Shown: piece after piece, positions 17,506-26,447 of the stretch
Layout of the letters: each line of letters starts with the position of its first letter
How positions within the stretch are numbered: position 1 is the first letter of the stretch
Source of the DNA: an uncultured Sphingomonadaceae bacterium
Lineage (GTDB): Bacteria; Pseudomonadota; Alphaproteobacteria; Sphingomonadales; Sphingomonadaceae
Direction of reading: 5' to 3'
DNA length: 64,000 nt
Assembly: GCA_903871605.1 (NCBI GenBank)
Contig: CAIQHF010000048.1
Span: 1 to 64,000 of the forward strand
Program-made: the position numbers and the translations under genes
The notes under the pieces: model-generated
Told to the model about the DNA's origin: nothing
Database searches by the model: none
Seen by the model: the letters and a program-made list of their open reading frames with translations, nothing else

Positions 17506-18273
17506 CTAGACCCCGATGATCGCGATCTGCCGCCCATAGCCGGGCTCGCCGCGGTGCGTCGCGCGGCGGTAGCTGAAGAAGCGCTGCTCGTCGGCATAGG
17601 TGTCGAGCCCGAGCGCCTCGATCCGGCGCAGGCCGGCGGTCGCGCAGCGCGAAACGACATAGGCCTCGATGTCGAACTGATGATGGCCCGCCCGGCCATC
17701 GAGGAAGAAGCGCTCGTTCTCGGGATCGTCCTCGCAGAAGCGCGCGAGGAAAGCGTCGTCAACCTCGTAGCTGGCGCGCGCGATGCAAGGGCCGATCGCC
17801 GCGGCGATGCGCTCGCGGCGTGCGCCGAGCGTCTCCATCGCGGCGACGGTCGCGGCGACGACGCCGCCGATCGCGCCCTTCCACCCGGCATGCGCCGCGC
17901 CGACGACACCCGCCTGCGGGTCGGCGAACAGCACCGGCACGCAGTCGGCGGCGAGCACGCCGATCAGCAGATCGGGGCGGTCGGTGACCAGCGCGTCTGC
18001 CCTTTCGCGCGCGTCGTCGGCGACGGGCGCGGCGACGATCGCCAGCGCGCTGTGCACCTGATGCACCGTCACCAGCGTCGCGCCGGGCTTGACCTTGTGC
18101 GCTGCGCGGCGCCGGTTCTCGACGACGGCGGCATGATCGTCGTCCGATCCGAGACCGACGTTGAGCCCGGCATAGATGCCGGTCGACACGCCGCCGCGCC
18201 GCCCGAAGAAGCCATGCGGCACCCCGGCGAGCGCGTCCGCGGTGATCGTCTCGACAGTCGATTCATCGGTCAT
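17506..18273 (-). CDS. pgeF: Multi-copper polyphenol oxidase / purine nucleoside phosphorylase family protein
   Basis: This 255-residue cytosolic protein is of the YfiH/PgeF laccase-domain family. Conserved blocks are FFGRRGGVSTG, the metal-binding TVHQVHS, AADCVPVLFAD and GAAHAGWKG, with a final PYGRQIAIIGV-like end. Characterised members cleave purine nucleosides; E. coli YfiH also edits misincorporated serine in muropeptide precursors. It is the last gene of a run that begins with lgt and a MidA-type methyltransferase. The GNAT gene upstream ends inside its first codons (ATGA overlap). Confidence 0.9.
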   Translation of the reverse strand: MTDESTVETITADALAGVPHGFFGRRGGVSTGIYAGLNVGLGSDDDHAAVVENRRRAAHKVKPGATLVTVHQVHSALAIVAAPVADDARERADALVTDRPDLLIGVLAADCVPVLFADPQAGVVGAAHAGWKGAIGGVVAATVAAMETLGARRERIAAAIGPCIARASYEVDDAFLARFCEDDPENERFFLDGRAGHHQFDIEAYVVSRCATAGLRRIEALGLDTYADEQRFFSYRRATHRGEPGYGRQIAIIGV

Positions 18274-18776
18274 AGCGCGAGCCGCATCAGATCATCCTCG
18301 TCCGCATGGTTGCCGACCATGAACCGGTAGCGGCCGACCCGCTCGAAGCCGTAGCGCTCGTAGAAACGCCGGGCGCGGTGGTTGTCGACATAGACCGACA
18401 GGAACAGATCCTCAGCACCCCGCGCCCGCGCGGTCGCGATCACCCACTCCATCGCCGCCTGCGCCGCGCCGCTGCCCTTGTGCGCGGGCAGCACATAGAG
18501 CTGGCGCAGCTCGATCGACGGCCGCGGCCGCTCGACCGGGAGCGAGGGCGGGCCGAGCTTGGCGAAGGCGGCGGGCGTGCCGTCGGCCTCGCCGATGCGG
18601 ATCGCATAGGCGGGATCGGCGAGCTGCGCCGCCCAGTGCATGGGGGTGTGGCCGGCGAGGAAGGCGGCGAGATCGGCGGGGTCGTAGAGCGCGCCGAACG
18701 TGTCGGTGAAGCTGTGCGCGAACAGCGCCGCCAGCGCCGCGGCGTCGCCGATCGTGGCGTCGCGATAGTCGATCAT
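18270..18776 (-). CDS. GNAT family N-acetyltransferase
   Basis: A 168-residue GNAT protein. The acetyl-CoA-binding block is LRQLYVLPAHKGSGAAQAAMEWV around residues 90-110, followed by the DNHRARRFYERYGFERVG motif at about 130-148, both standard. Acceptor unknown. It overlaps the methyltransferase gene upstream and pgeF downstream, each by four bases (ATGA), so the three genes are translationally coupled. Confidence 0.88.
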   Translation of the reverse strand: MIDYRDATIGDAAALAALFAHSFTDTFGALYDPADLAAFLAGHTPMHWAAQLADPAYAIRIGEADGTPAAFAKLGPPSLPVERPRPSIELRQLYVLPAHKGSGAAQAAMEWVIATARARGAEDLFLSVYVDNHRARRFYERYGFERVGRYRFMVGNHADEDDLMRLAL

Positions 18777-19822
18777 GCGGTCCCTTTCTCGAATCCCGCG
18801 GGTGTCGGCCAGCCCGGCGCTGTGAGCGCCAGCGCCTTGAACAGCGAGCCCATCTGGTCGGGCGCCACGAGGCGGTCGCGGGCCGCCGCGATCTCGGCGG
18901 CGCGATCGGGCGCGGCGCGTGCCAGCGCCGCCGTACGCGCCGCGATCCCCAGCGCGTCCAGCAGCGCGCCCTGCGCGACCAGCGGATGCGCGACCGCGCC
19001 CTCGGCGCGCGCCGCCTCGGCGAGCGCGGCGAAATCGACATGCGCGGTCAGATCCTGCTCGCCCGGTGCGTCGAACGGATCGGCGAAGCGATGCGCGCGC
19101 AGCGCCTGCAGCGTGTCGCCGGCGCGCGGGCCTTCATAGCCATAGTCGATTGCGAGCAGCGCACCGCCCTGCGCCGCGATCCGCGCCGCCAGCTCGCGCA
19201 GGATGCCTGTCGCGGCAGGCGCGGTCTCGATCGTGTCCGCCTCGCGCAGCGCCTCGGGGATCACCGCGTCGAAGCGCTGCTCGCCGACCGTGGCGGCGAA
19301 GCGCTCGCCATCGAGCGTCACCATCCGCTCGCGCCACGCGCCGTCGGGGGTGCGGACGAGCTGGCGGACCGGGAGCGCGTCGAAGAATTCGTTGGCGACG
19401 ATCAGCAGCGGTCGGTCGGCGGGCAGGGTGGCGACGCTGTCGTGATGGATCGCATCGGGCACCGCGGCGCATTGCCGTTCGCTCAGCGCCGGGCTGGTCT
19501 CGACCAGATGGACGTGCGGCGAAAGCCCGGCCTTGCGCATCGCGCGCAGCGCGTCGGCGGCGAGCGTCCCGCGCCCCGGCCCGAGCTCGACCCAGGCGAC
19601 CTCGCCCGCGCCCGACCGCGACCACAGGTCGGCGCACCACAGCCCGATCAGTTCGCCGAACATCTGGCTGATCTCGGGCGCGGTGATGAAGTCGCCCGCC
19701 GCGCCCAGCGGATCGCGCGTCGCATAATAATGCGCGTTGGCGAGCGCCATATACTGCGCGAGCGGGATCGGTCCGCCGCCCGCGATCAGCCGTCGCAGCC
19801 GGTCGGCGAGGGGGGCGGGCAT
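18773..19822 (-). CDS. SAM-dependent methyltransferase, MidA/NDUFAF7 family
   Basis: This 349-residue protein matches the family of NDUFAF7, which methylates an arginine of a complex I subunit in mitochondria. Seen here are FITAPEISQMFGELIGLW, the SAM-binding VELGPGRGTLAADALRA near residue 80, NEFFDALPV near 140 and AIDYGY near 220. I take the ATG of MPAPLADRLRR, four bases after the lgt stop; a TTG start ten codons earlier would overlap lgt. Whether the bacterial enzyme also acts on complex I is an inference from homology. Confidence 0.88.
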   Translation of the reverse strand: MPAPLADRLRRLIAGGGPIPLAQYMALANAHYYATRDPLGAAGDFITAPEISQMFGELIGLWCADLWSRSGAGEVAWVELGPGRGTLAADALRAMRKAGLSPHVHLVETSPALSERQCAAVPDAIHHDSVATLPADRPLLIVANEFFDALPVRQLVRTPDGAWRERMVTLDGERFAATVGEQRFDAVIPEALREADTIETAPAATGILRELAARIAAQGGALLAIDYGYEGPRAGDTLQALRAHRFADPFDAPGEQDLTAHVDFAALAEAARAEGAVAHPLVAQGALLDALGIAARTAALARAAPDRAAEIAAARDRLVAPDQMGSLFKALALTAPGWPTPAGFEKGTA

Positions 19823-19826
19823 CGGC

Positions 19827-20693
19827 TCAGGCGACGCTGGCATTCCCGGCAAAAGGCTCGACGCGCACGCGCCGTCGCTTGGCGGTGGCGATCAGATAGA
19901 TGCCGAAGATCAGCATCGGCAGGTCGAGTAGCTGCCCCATGTGCAGCGTGGTCGCGAAGAAGGTGCCGGCGAACTGCTGGTCGGGCTCGCGGAAGAATTC
20001 GACGAAGAAGCGGAACGCGCCGTAGCCGGTCAGGAACACGCCGGTGAGCAGCCCGGGCCGGTAGCGCGCGGTCGGCGAGCGCCAGAACAGCAGGCTGAGG
20101 ATCGCGAACAGCACGAGGCCCTCCAGCCCCGCCTCGTAGAGCTCGCTCGGGTGGCGCGGATAGGGGCCGGCCTCGCCCGGGAAGACGATCGCCCACGGCA
20201 CGTCGGTCACCTTGCCCCACAGCTCGCCGTTGACGAAATTGGCGAGCCGCCCGAAGAACAGCCCGATCGGTGCCACCACCGCGAGATAATCGGCGAAGCG
20301 CAGGATGCTGAGCGCGTTCCTGCGACAGAAAAGGATGATCGCGAGGCTGACGCCCAGCGCGCCGCCGTGGAACGACATCCCGCCCTCCCACAGTTTGAGG
20401 ATGTCGAGCGGGTGCTGGAGGTAGGTGCCGAAATTGTAGAACAGCACATAGCCGATCCGGCCGCCGAGCAGCACGCCGATCGTCGCCCAGAACACGAAGT
20501 CGTCGGCATGGCGCCGCGCCATCGGCGCGCCGGGCTGCGCGATCAGCTTGAGGATATACCACCAGCCGACCAGGATCCCCGCGATATAGGCGAGCGAATA
20601 CCAGCGGATCTGCAGCAAGCCGAGCGACAGCGCAACCGGCGACAGCCCGAGCGAGGTCCAGTGCGTGTAGGCGGCGGGATCGACGGGCGGCAA
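19827..20693 (-). CDS. lgt: Prolipoprotein diacylglyceryl transferase
   Basis: This 288-residue inner-membrane enzyme transfers diacylglycerol from phosphatidylglycerol to the lipobox cysteine of prolipoproteins. Visible signatures are [12 protein letters not shown] (catalytic region His), [13 protein letters not shown] (the Lgt signature) and [13 protein letters not shown], spread over about seven membrane helices. A TTG start is chosen: AGAGGA stands seven bases before it and it gives the usual length. An ATG 18 codons upstream lacks a ribosome site. It is the first gene of the lgt-midA-GNAT-pgeF run. Confidence 0.95.
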   Translation of the reverse strand: MPPVDPAAYTHWTSLGLSPVALSLGLLQIRWYSLAYIAGILVGWWYILKLIAQPGAPMARRHADDFVFWATIGVLLGGRIGYVLFYNFGTYLQHPLDILKLWEGGMSFHGGALGVSLAIILFCRRNALSILRFADYLAVVAPIGLFFGRLANFVNGELWGKVTDVPWAIVFPGEAGPYPRHPSELYEAGLEGLVLFAILSLLFWRSPTARYRPGLLTGVFLTGYGAFRFFVEFFREPDQQFAGTFFATTLHMGQLLDLPMLIFGIYLIATAKRRRVRVEPFAGNASVA

Positions 20694-20845
20694 GGTGGTG
20701 TCCTCTCGGGGCGTGGTGCGGCCATCCTTAGAGCGGCGGATGCGCATATTCCACCGCTTCCGCCGCGGGTGGTTTGCCCCCCCGGGCGCGCCACGCTACA
20801 GGCGCCAGGCCTGCACCCCAGCAAGAAGAAGCCGGAACCGACATC

Positions 20846-22570
20846 GTGACGCTCTACATCCGCTTCGCCGACGAGATCGGCCGCATCCTCGACAGCCTCG
20901 AGACCGAGGGGCTGCTCCCCGCCGGGCTGCCGCGCCGCGCGGTCTCGATCGAGCCGCCGCGCGATCAGAGCCACGGCGATCTCTCGACCAACGCCGCGAT
21001 GGTGCTCGCCAAGCCCGCCGGCACCAATCCGCGCGCATTGGCCGCCTTGCTGGTGCCCAGACTGGAAGCGATCGACGGCGTCACCGGCGTCGAGATCGCC
21101 GGGCCGGGCTTCGTCAACCTGCGGCTCGCGCCCTCGGTATGGCGCGACGAGCTCGCCGCGATCCTCACGCGACGCGGCGATTACGGCCGCTCGACCGCCG
21201 GCGCGGGGCACCGCGTCAACGTCGAATATGTCTCGGCCAACCCGACCGGGCCGATGCACATGGGGCATTGCCGCGGCGCCGTCGTGGGTGATGCGCTCGC
21301 CAGCCTGCTCGGCTTCGTCGGTCATCCGGTGACGCGCGAATATTATGTCAACGACGCGGGTTCGCAGGTGCAGACGCTCGGCCGCTCGGCGCATCTGCGC
21401 TACCGCGAGGCGCTTGGCGAGGAGATTGGCGAGATCCCCGAGGGCTTCTACCCGGGCGACTATCTCGTGCCCGTCGGCGCCGCGCTCGCCGCCGAGTTCG
21501 GTGAACGCTATGCCAAGGCGCCTGAGGCCGAGTGGCTCGACCTGTTCCGCACCAGGGCGGTGGCGGCGATGCTCGACATGATCCGCGCCGATCTCGCGCT
21601 GCTCGGCATCCACCACGACCTGTTCGCGTCCGAGGCCGAGGTGCAGGACAGCGGCAAGGTCGACGCCGCTTTCGCCGATCTGACCGCCAAGGGGCTGCTC
21701 TACCAGGGCGTGCTAGAGGCCCCCAAGGGCAAACTCCCCGACGATTGGGAGCCGGTCGAGATGACGCTGTTCCGCTCGACGCAGTTCGGCGACGACCAGG
21801 ATCGCCCGGTGCGCAATTCGAAGGGCGGGCTCACCTATTTCGGCACCGATCTCGCCTATCATGCGCAAAAGGCCGCGGAGGCCGACGAGCTGATCGACAT
21901 ATGGGGTGCCGATCATGCCGGCACGGTCAGCCGCATCCAGGCGGCGGTGACGGCGCTCGCGCCGGACAAGCGGTTCGACGTCAAGCTGGTCCAGATGGTC
22001 AAGCTGCTCCGCAATGGCGAGCCGGTGAAGATGTCCAAGCGCTCGGGCCAGTTCGTGACGCTCGCCGACGTGGTGCGCGAGGTCGGCCGCGACGTCGTCC
22101 GCTTCACCATGCTGACGCGCAAGGCCGACGCGCAGATGGATTTCGACTTCGCCAAGGTGGTCGAGGCGTCGAAGGACAATCCGGTCTTCTACGTCCAATA
22201 TGCGCATGCGCGCATCCGCTCGGTGCAGCGCAAGGCGGCCGAGTTGGGTCTGGCGGGCGAGGGTGCGGCGGATCACACCCGGCTCGACGACGAGGAATTG
22301 GGCCTCGTCCGCTTCGCCGCGCAATTCCCGCGCGTCGTCGAGCAGGCGGCGGCAACGCGCGAGCCGCATCGCATCGCCTTCTATCTCTACGATCTCGCCG
22401 GCGCCTTCCACGCGCTGTGGAATCGGGGCAACGATGCGCCCGAGCGTCGCTTTTTGGTGCAGGACGATCCCGCGACGACACAGGCGCGGCTTTCCCTCGC
22501 CGAAGCCATCGGGCAGATAGTGCGAAACGGTCTGGCGATCATGGGGGTCGCCGCGGCCGAGGAGATGTGA
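20846..22570 (+). CDS. argS: Arginyl-tRNA synthetase
   Basis: This 574-residue class I synthetase charges tRNA-Arg. An N-terminal Add-1 domain (about 1-85) is followed by the HIGH-type motif in NPTGPMHMGHCRG near residue 133, the KMSK-type loop VKMSKRSGQFVTL near residue 395, and the DALR anticodon-binding domain at the C-terminus. The start is the GTG of VTLYIRFADEI after a purine-rich AAGAAGAAG stretch; an upstream ATG belongs to a poorly coding extension. Its stop overlaps the SPOR gene (TGATG). Confidence 0.96.
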   Translation: MTLYIRFADEIGRILDSLETEGLLPAGLPRRAVSIEPPRDQSHGDLSTNAAMVLAKPAGTNPRALAALLVPRLEAIDGVTGVEIAGPGFVNLRLAPSVWRDELAAILTRRGDYGRSTAGAGHRVNVEYVSANPTGPMHMGHCRGAVVGDALASLLGFVGHPVTREYYVNDAGSQVQTLGRSAHLRYREALGEEIGEIPEGFYPGDYLVPVGAALAAEFGERYAKAPEAEWLDLFRTRAVAAMLDMIRADLALLGIHHDLFASEAEVQDSGKVDAAFADLTAKGLLYQGVLEAPKGKLPDDWEPVEMTLFRSTQFGDDQDRPVRNSKGGLTYFGTDLAYHAQKAAEADELIDIWGADHAGTVSRIQAAVTALAPDKRFDVKLVQMVKLLRNGEPVKMSKRSGQFVTLADVVREVGRDVVRFTMLTRKADAQMDFDFAKVVEASKDNPVFYVQYAHARIRSVQRKAAELGLAGEGAADHTRLDDEELGLVRFAAQFPRVVEQAAATREPHRIAFYLYDLAGAFHALWNRGNDAPERRFLVQDDPATTQARLSLAEAIGQIVRNGLAIMGVAAAEEM

Positions 22571-23367
22571 TGATGTCGGACTTGGGTCGTGGTGGAGCAG
22601 CGGACGAGGATCGCCTTCCCTGGCTTGAGCCGGTCGAGGAGGAGGGCACCGACGAAGGTGTCTCCGCCGCGCGGCTGATCGCGGGGCTGGTGGTCGCGCT
22701 GGTCGCGCTCGGGCTCGTCGTCGGCGGTGTCTATTGGCTTAAGCAGCGCGCCGGCGGCCAGGGCACGTCGGCGACCGACCCGACGATGATCGCGGCGGCG
22801 CCCGGACCGTACAAGGTCAAGCCCGCGGATGCCGGCGGGATGCAGGTCAAGGGCCAGGGCGATTCGAGCTATGCGGCGAGCGAGGGCGCCGATCCCAACG
22901 CCAAGATCGATCTCTCCGCCATTCCCGAGGCGCCGATCGCCAAGGGCAAGCCCGCGACCGGTTCGGCCTGGGCCAAGCCCGGCGAGCCCGCCAAGACGGC
23001 GACCGTCCCGGCCCCGGCCAAGCCCGCCGAGGTTGCGGCGGCCAAGCCTGCGCCCGAGGCGGCCAAGCCCGCGCCCGTCGCCGCCAAGCCCGTGCCGGCA
23101 CCCGCCAAGGCCGAGACCGCCGCTGCCGCGCCGGCCGCAGGCGGGACGATCCAGCTTGGCGCGCTCGACAGCCAGGCCAAGGCCGACGCTGCGTGGAAGT
23201 CGCTGTCGGGCCGCTATGCCTATCTGGGCGCGCTGACGCATATGGTGGTCAAGGCCGATGTCGGCGGCAAGACCTATTACCGGCTGCGCGCGGCCGCGGG
23301 CGGACAGGCCCCGTCAATCTGTTCGAAGCTCAAGGTCGCCGGCGAGGCTTGCACCGTCGTCGGCTGA
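22570..23367 (+). CDS. SPOR domain-containing membrane protein
   Basis: A 265-residue protein with a cytosolic N-terminus, one membrane helix at about residues 36-57 (LIAGLVVALVALGLVVGGVYW), a long periplasmic linker rich in Ala, Pro and Lys (about 105-190, with repeated AKPAP units) and a C-terminal SPOR domain (about 195-265). SPOR domains bind denuded glycan strands at the division septum, so it probably acts in cell division or septal wall processing. AGGAGATG precedes the start. The place between argS and nagZ is common in alphaproteobacteria. Confidence 0.88.
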   Translation: MMSDLGRGGAADEDRLPWLEPVEEEGTDEGVSAARLIAGLVVALVALGLVVGGVYWLKQRAGGQGTSATDPTMIAAAPGPYKVKPADAGGMQVKGQGDSSYAASEGADPNAKIDLSAIPEAPIAKGKPATGSAWAKPGEPAKTATVPAPAKPAEVAAAKPAPEAAKPAPVAAKPVPAPAKAETAAAAPAAGGTIQLGALDSQAKADAAWKSLSGRYAYLGALTHMVVKADVGGKTYYRLRAAAGGQAPSICSKLKVAGEACTVVG

Positions 23368-23385
23368 GGCTTACCGCCTGAGCGC

Positions 23386-24393
23386 ATGATACCGGCCTTT
23401 CTGGGCCTCGCCGGGCCGGTGCTCGGCGAGGCGGAACGCAGCTTCTTCCGCGCCGTCGATCCGGCCGGCTATATCCTGTTCAAGCGCAATTGCGTCGATC
23501 GCGCGCAGTTGCGCGCGCTGACCGATGCGCTGCGCGCGCTGTCGGGCCGCAGCGATCTGCCGATCCTGATCGACCAGGAGGGTGGCCGCGTGCAGCGTCT
23601 CGGCCCGCCCGAATGGCCCAGGCTGCCGGCGGCCGAGCCGTTTGCGAAACTCTACGAGAAGGCGCCGATCTCGGCGATGGAGGCGGCGCGGCTGGGCGCG
23701 CTCGCGATTGCGCTGATGCTGCGCGAGGTCGGCGTCAACGTCGATTGCCTGCCGCTGCTCGACGTCCGCCACGCCGATGCCGACGCGATCATCGGCGACC
23801 GGTCGCTGGGTGCCGATCCGATCCAGGTCGCCTCGCTCGGCCGGCTGGTGCTCGACGGGCTGCGCGAGGGCGGCGTGGTCGGCGTGGTCAAGCATATGCC
23901 GGGGCACGGCCGCGCGATGGCGGACAGTCACAAGGAACTTCCCGTCGTCGCCGCCACCGATGCCGAACTCGCCGACGACATCCGGCCGTTCGAGCGTCTC
24001 AACGACGCGCCGATGGGAATGACCGCGCACGTCGTCTATCCCGCCTGGGATGCCGAGCGCTGCGCCAGCCTCTCGCCGGTGGTGATCGCGCAGATCATCC
24101 GCGGGCGCATCGGGTTCGACGGGCTGCTGATGTCCGACGATCTGGGGATGAACGCCTTGTCGGGCGGATTTAGCGAACGCGCGGCGGGGGTGATCGCGGC
24201 GGGGTGCGACATTGCGCTGCACTGCTCGGGCGATCTCGCCGAGATGGAAGCGGTGGCGGGCGCGCTGGGTGCGATCGCCGAGCCGTCACGCGCGCGGCTC
24301 GATCGCGCGATGGCGACGATCGCGGGGGCGGCGCCGGCGGACAGCTTCGAGGATCTCGTCGCGAAACGGGATGCGCTGCTGGCGCTCGCCTGA
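23386..24393 (+). CDS. nagZ: Beta-N-acetylhexosaminidase, NagZ type (GH3)
   Basis: This 335-residue cytosolic glycoside hydrolase of family 3 releases N-acetylglucosamine from muropeptides during wall recycling. The sequence has LIDQEGGRVQRL near residue 63, VKHMPGHGRAMADSHKELP near 168-186 with the Asp-Ser-His catalytic loop, and LLMSDDLGMNAL near 247 with the nucleophile Asp. A short TTACCGCCTGAGC gap follows the SPOR gene, so the two are probably cotranscribed. Confidence 0.95.
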   Translation: MIPAFLGLAGPVLGEAERSFFRAVDPAGYILFKRNCVDRAQLRALTDALRALSGRSDLPILIDQEGGRVQRLGPPEWPRLPAAEPFAKLYEKAPISAMEAARLGALAIALMLREVGVNVDCLPLLDVRHADADAIIGDRSLGADPIQVASLGRLVLDGLREGGVVGVVKHMPGHGRAMADSHKELPVVAATDAELADDIRPFERLNDAPMGMTAHVVYPAWDAERCASLSPVVIAQIIRGRIGFDGLLMSDDLGMNALSGGFSERAAGVIAAGCDIALHCSGDLAEMEAVAGALGAIAEPSRARLDRAMATIAGAAPADSFEDLVAKRDALLALA

Positions 24394-24454
24394 TCCGTTG
24401 CGTTTGGCGTCATCGCCCATTTGCAGATGTTCCGACGCGCGTTAGCCTGCTTGC

Positions 24455-25180
24455 ATGGACGCAGAAGACACGCTCACGATCGACATCGACGGCTGGGAGG
24501 GCCCGCTTGATCTGCTGCTGACGCTCGCGCGTTCGCAGAAGGTCGATCTGCGCGAGCTGTCGATCCTGGCGTTGGTCGAGCAATATCTCGCCTTCATCAC
24601 CGACGCGCGTGCGCTCAAGCTCGAGATCGCCGCGGACTATCTGGTGATGGCGGCGTGGCTCGCCTATCTCAAATCGGGGCTGCTGCTGCCGCGCGACCCC
24701 GAGGTCGAGCCCGATCCCGCCGAGCTGGCGCTCAGGCTGCAGCTCCGGTTGCAGCGGCTCGACGCGATGCGCGAGGCGGGGGCGCGGCTGATGGCGCGCG
24801 ACCGGATCGGCCGCGACGTCTTCCTGCGCGGCGCGCCCGAGGGGCTGCGCGTGATCCGCAAGCCCGCCTGGCAGGCCGAGCTCTATGACCTGATCGCCGC
24901 CTATGGCGCGGTGACCGCGCGCAACGTCCCGGTGATGCACGTCGTCTCGCGCCGCCCGGTGATGACGCTCGAGGCGGCGCTGCAGCGCGTCGAGGCGATG
25001 CTCGGCCACGCGCTCGACTGGACCGCGCTCGAGCGTTTCCTCCCCGCCACCGCCGATCCGTCGCTGACCCGCTCGTCGCGCGCCTCCAGCTTCCTCGCGA
25101 TGCTCGAGCTCGCCAAGCAGGGCCGCGTCGAGCTCAGGCAAGACGCCGCCTTCGCGACGCTGTGGGTCCGCGCGGCATGA
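24455..25180 (+). CDS. scpA: Segregation and condensation protein A
   Basis: This 241-residue kleisin joins SMC and ScpB in the bacterial condensin. The N-terminal region FEGPLDLLLTL-like (here WEGPLDLLLTLARSQKVDLREL) and the C-terminal winged-helix segment FLAMLELAKQGRVELRQ are characteristic. It overlaps scpB by four bases (ATGA), as expected for a stoichiometric complex. It acts on the nucleoid during chromosome segregation. Confidence 0.96.
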   Translation: MDAEDTLTIDIDGWEGPLDLLLTLARSQKVDLRELSILALVEQYLAFITDARALKLEIAADYLVMAAWLAYLKSGLLLPRDPEVEPDPAELALRLQLRLQRLDAMREAGARLMARDRIGRDVFLRGAPEGLRVIRKPAWQAELYDLIAAYGAVTARNVPVMHVVSRRPVMTLEAALQRVEAMLGHALDWTALERFLPATADPSLTRSSRASSFLAMLELAKQGRVELRQDAAFATLWVRAA

Positions 25181-25749
25181 TCGGGCAGGACGAGCGCGCG
25201 GTCGAGGCCGTGCTGTTCGCCGCGGAGCAGCCGCTCACGCTCGCCGAGATCGGCGCCGCGGCGGGCGAGGGCGTCGATGTCGCGGCGGCGCTTGCCGCGC
25301 TTGTCCAAAGCTATGCGCCGCGCGGCATCCACCCGGTCGAGCGTGGCGGACGCTGGCATTTCGAGACCGCGCCCGATCTCGCGCACATCCTGCGCCGGAC
25401 GCGCGAGGAGCCCCGCAAGCTCAGCCGCGCGGGGATCGAGACGCTCGCGATCATCGCCTATCACGAGCCCGTCAGCCGCGCCGAGATCGAGGCGATCCGC
25501 GGCGTCCAGATCAGCAAGGGGACGATCGACGTGCTGATGGAGGCGGGATGGGTGCGGCCGGCGGGCCGCCGCGAGGTGCCGGGGCGCCCGCTCATCTATG
25601 CGACCACCGCGGGATTCCTGTCGCACTTCGGTCTCGGCAGCCGCCGCGACCTGCCGGGGATCGACGATCTGCGCGCCGCGGGGCTGCTCGATCCGGTCGA
25701 CGACATGCTTTTCAACGTCGAGGTGGAAAGCGCCGGCGATGAGGCCTAG
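25177..25749 (+). CDS. scpB: Segregation and condensation protein B
   Basis: This 190-residue ScpB consists of two winged-helix domains. It shows VEAVLFAAEQPLTLAEI at the N-terminus, ETLAIIAYHEPVSRAEIEAIRGV near residue 90 and YATTAGFLSHFGLGSRRDLP near 145, all typical. It dimerises and binds ScpA in the Smc complex. The ATG overlaps the scpA stop. The short distance to tatA suggests continued transcription into the tat genes. Confidence 0.96.
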   Translation: MIGQDERAVEAVLFAAEQPLTLAEIGAAAGEGVDVAAALAALVQSYAPRGIHPVERGGRWHFETAPDLAHILRRTREEPRKLSRAGIETLAIIAYHEPVSRAEIEAIRGVQISKGTIDVLMEAGWVRPAGRREVPGRPLIYATTAGFLSHFGLGSRRDLPGIDDLRAAGLLDPVDDMLFNVEVESAGDEA

Positions 25750-25780
25750 ATAGGGCGGGTTGTTCCTCCGGAGATTAGTC

Positions 25781-26041
25781 ATGGGCCTGTCCCTTCCGCA
25801 CATCCTGCTCCTCGCCGTGGTGGCGGTGCTGCTGCTCGGCGGCGGGCGATTCTCGGCGCTGATGGGCGACGTCGCCAAGGGCGTGAAGCAGTTCAAGAAG
25901 GGCATGGCCGAGGATGACGGCGACGTCGCCGCGCGTCCCGTGCCGCCGCGCACCACCGCGCAGCTCCAGCAGCAGCCGCCGCTCGATCCCAATCCGGATC
26001 GCGGGCTGCAGCCGATGCCCGACGACCGGCCGCACGAATAA
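25781..26041 (+). CDS. tatA: Twin-arginine translocase subunit TatA
   Basis: This 86-residue TatA/E protein has one membrane helix at about residues 5-22 (LPHILLLAVVAVLLLGGGRF), then the hinge and the amphipathic helix LMGDVAKGVKQFKKGM, and a Pro/Gln-rich tail. It multimerises to let folded twin-arginine substrates cross the inner membrane. The ATG at MGLSLPH has GGAG seven bases upstream; a frame extension of seven residues has none. It is first in tatABC. Confidence 0.95.
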   Translation: MGLSLPHILLLAVVAVLLLGGGRFSALMGDVAKGVKQFKKGMAEDDGDVAARPVPPRTTAQLQQQPPLDPNPDRGLQPMPDDRPHE

Positions 26042-26072
26042 GCGCCGGCCCCCTCTCGTTCGCTGAGCGTCG

Positions 26073-26444
26073 ATGTTCGATATCGCCCCGTCCGAAATGA
26101 TGCTCGTCGCCTTGGTGGCGATCATCTTCATCGGCCCCAAGGATCTGCCGCGCGTGATGCGCTTCGTCGGCCAGTGGGTCGGCAAGGGGCGGACGATGGC
26201 GCGCCATTTCCGCACCGCGATGGACGACATGGTGCGCGAGGCGGAGCTGCACGAGATGGAGGTCAAATGGAAGGCCGAGAATGAGCGGATCATGCGCGAG
26301 CATGCCGATCTGCTCGCCGTCACCGCCGCGCCGATGACGCAGATCGCGCCGCCCGAGCCTGCGACGGACGCGCCCGGCGAGACGCCGCAGCCGGCGATCG
26401 ACCACAAGGCCGCCATTCTTGCCGAACCGCAGCGTCCGGCCTGA
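26073..26444 (+). CDS. tatB: Twin-arginine translocase subunit TatB
   Basis: This 123-residue TatB has an N-terminal helix with SEMMLVALVAIIFIGPKDLP, the conserved Glu in the membrane segment and the GP(K)DLP hinge. A long amphipathic helix (about 25-75) and a variable acidic/proline tail follow. With TatC it forms the substrate receptor. Spacing to tatC is three bases. Confidence 0.94.
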   Translation: MFDIAPSEMMLVALVAIIFIGPKDLPRVMRFVGQWVGKGRTMARHFRTAMDDMVREAELHEMEVKWKAENERIMREHADLLAVTAAPMTQIAPPEPATDAPGETPQPAIDHKAAILAEPQRPA

Positions 26445-26447
26445 GCG

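Noticed and set aside
15471-17519. Long plus-strand frame across the PLP enzyme gene
   Set aside because: Arginine/alanine-rich shadow of the minus-strand gene, which has intact PLP motifs.
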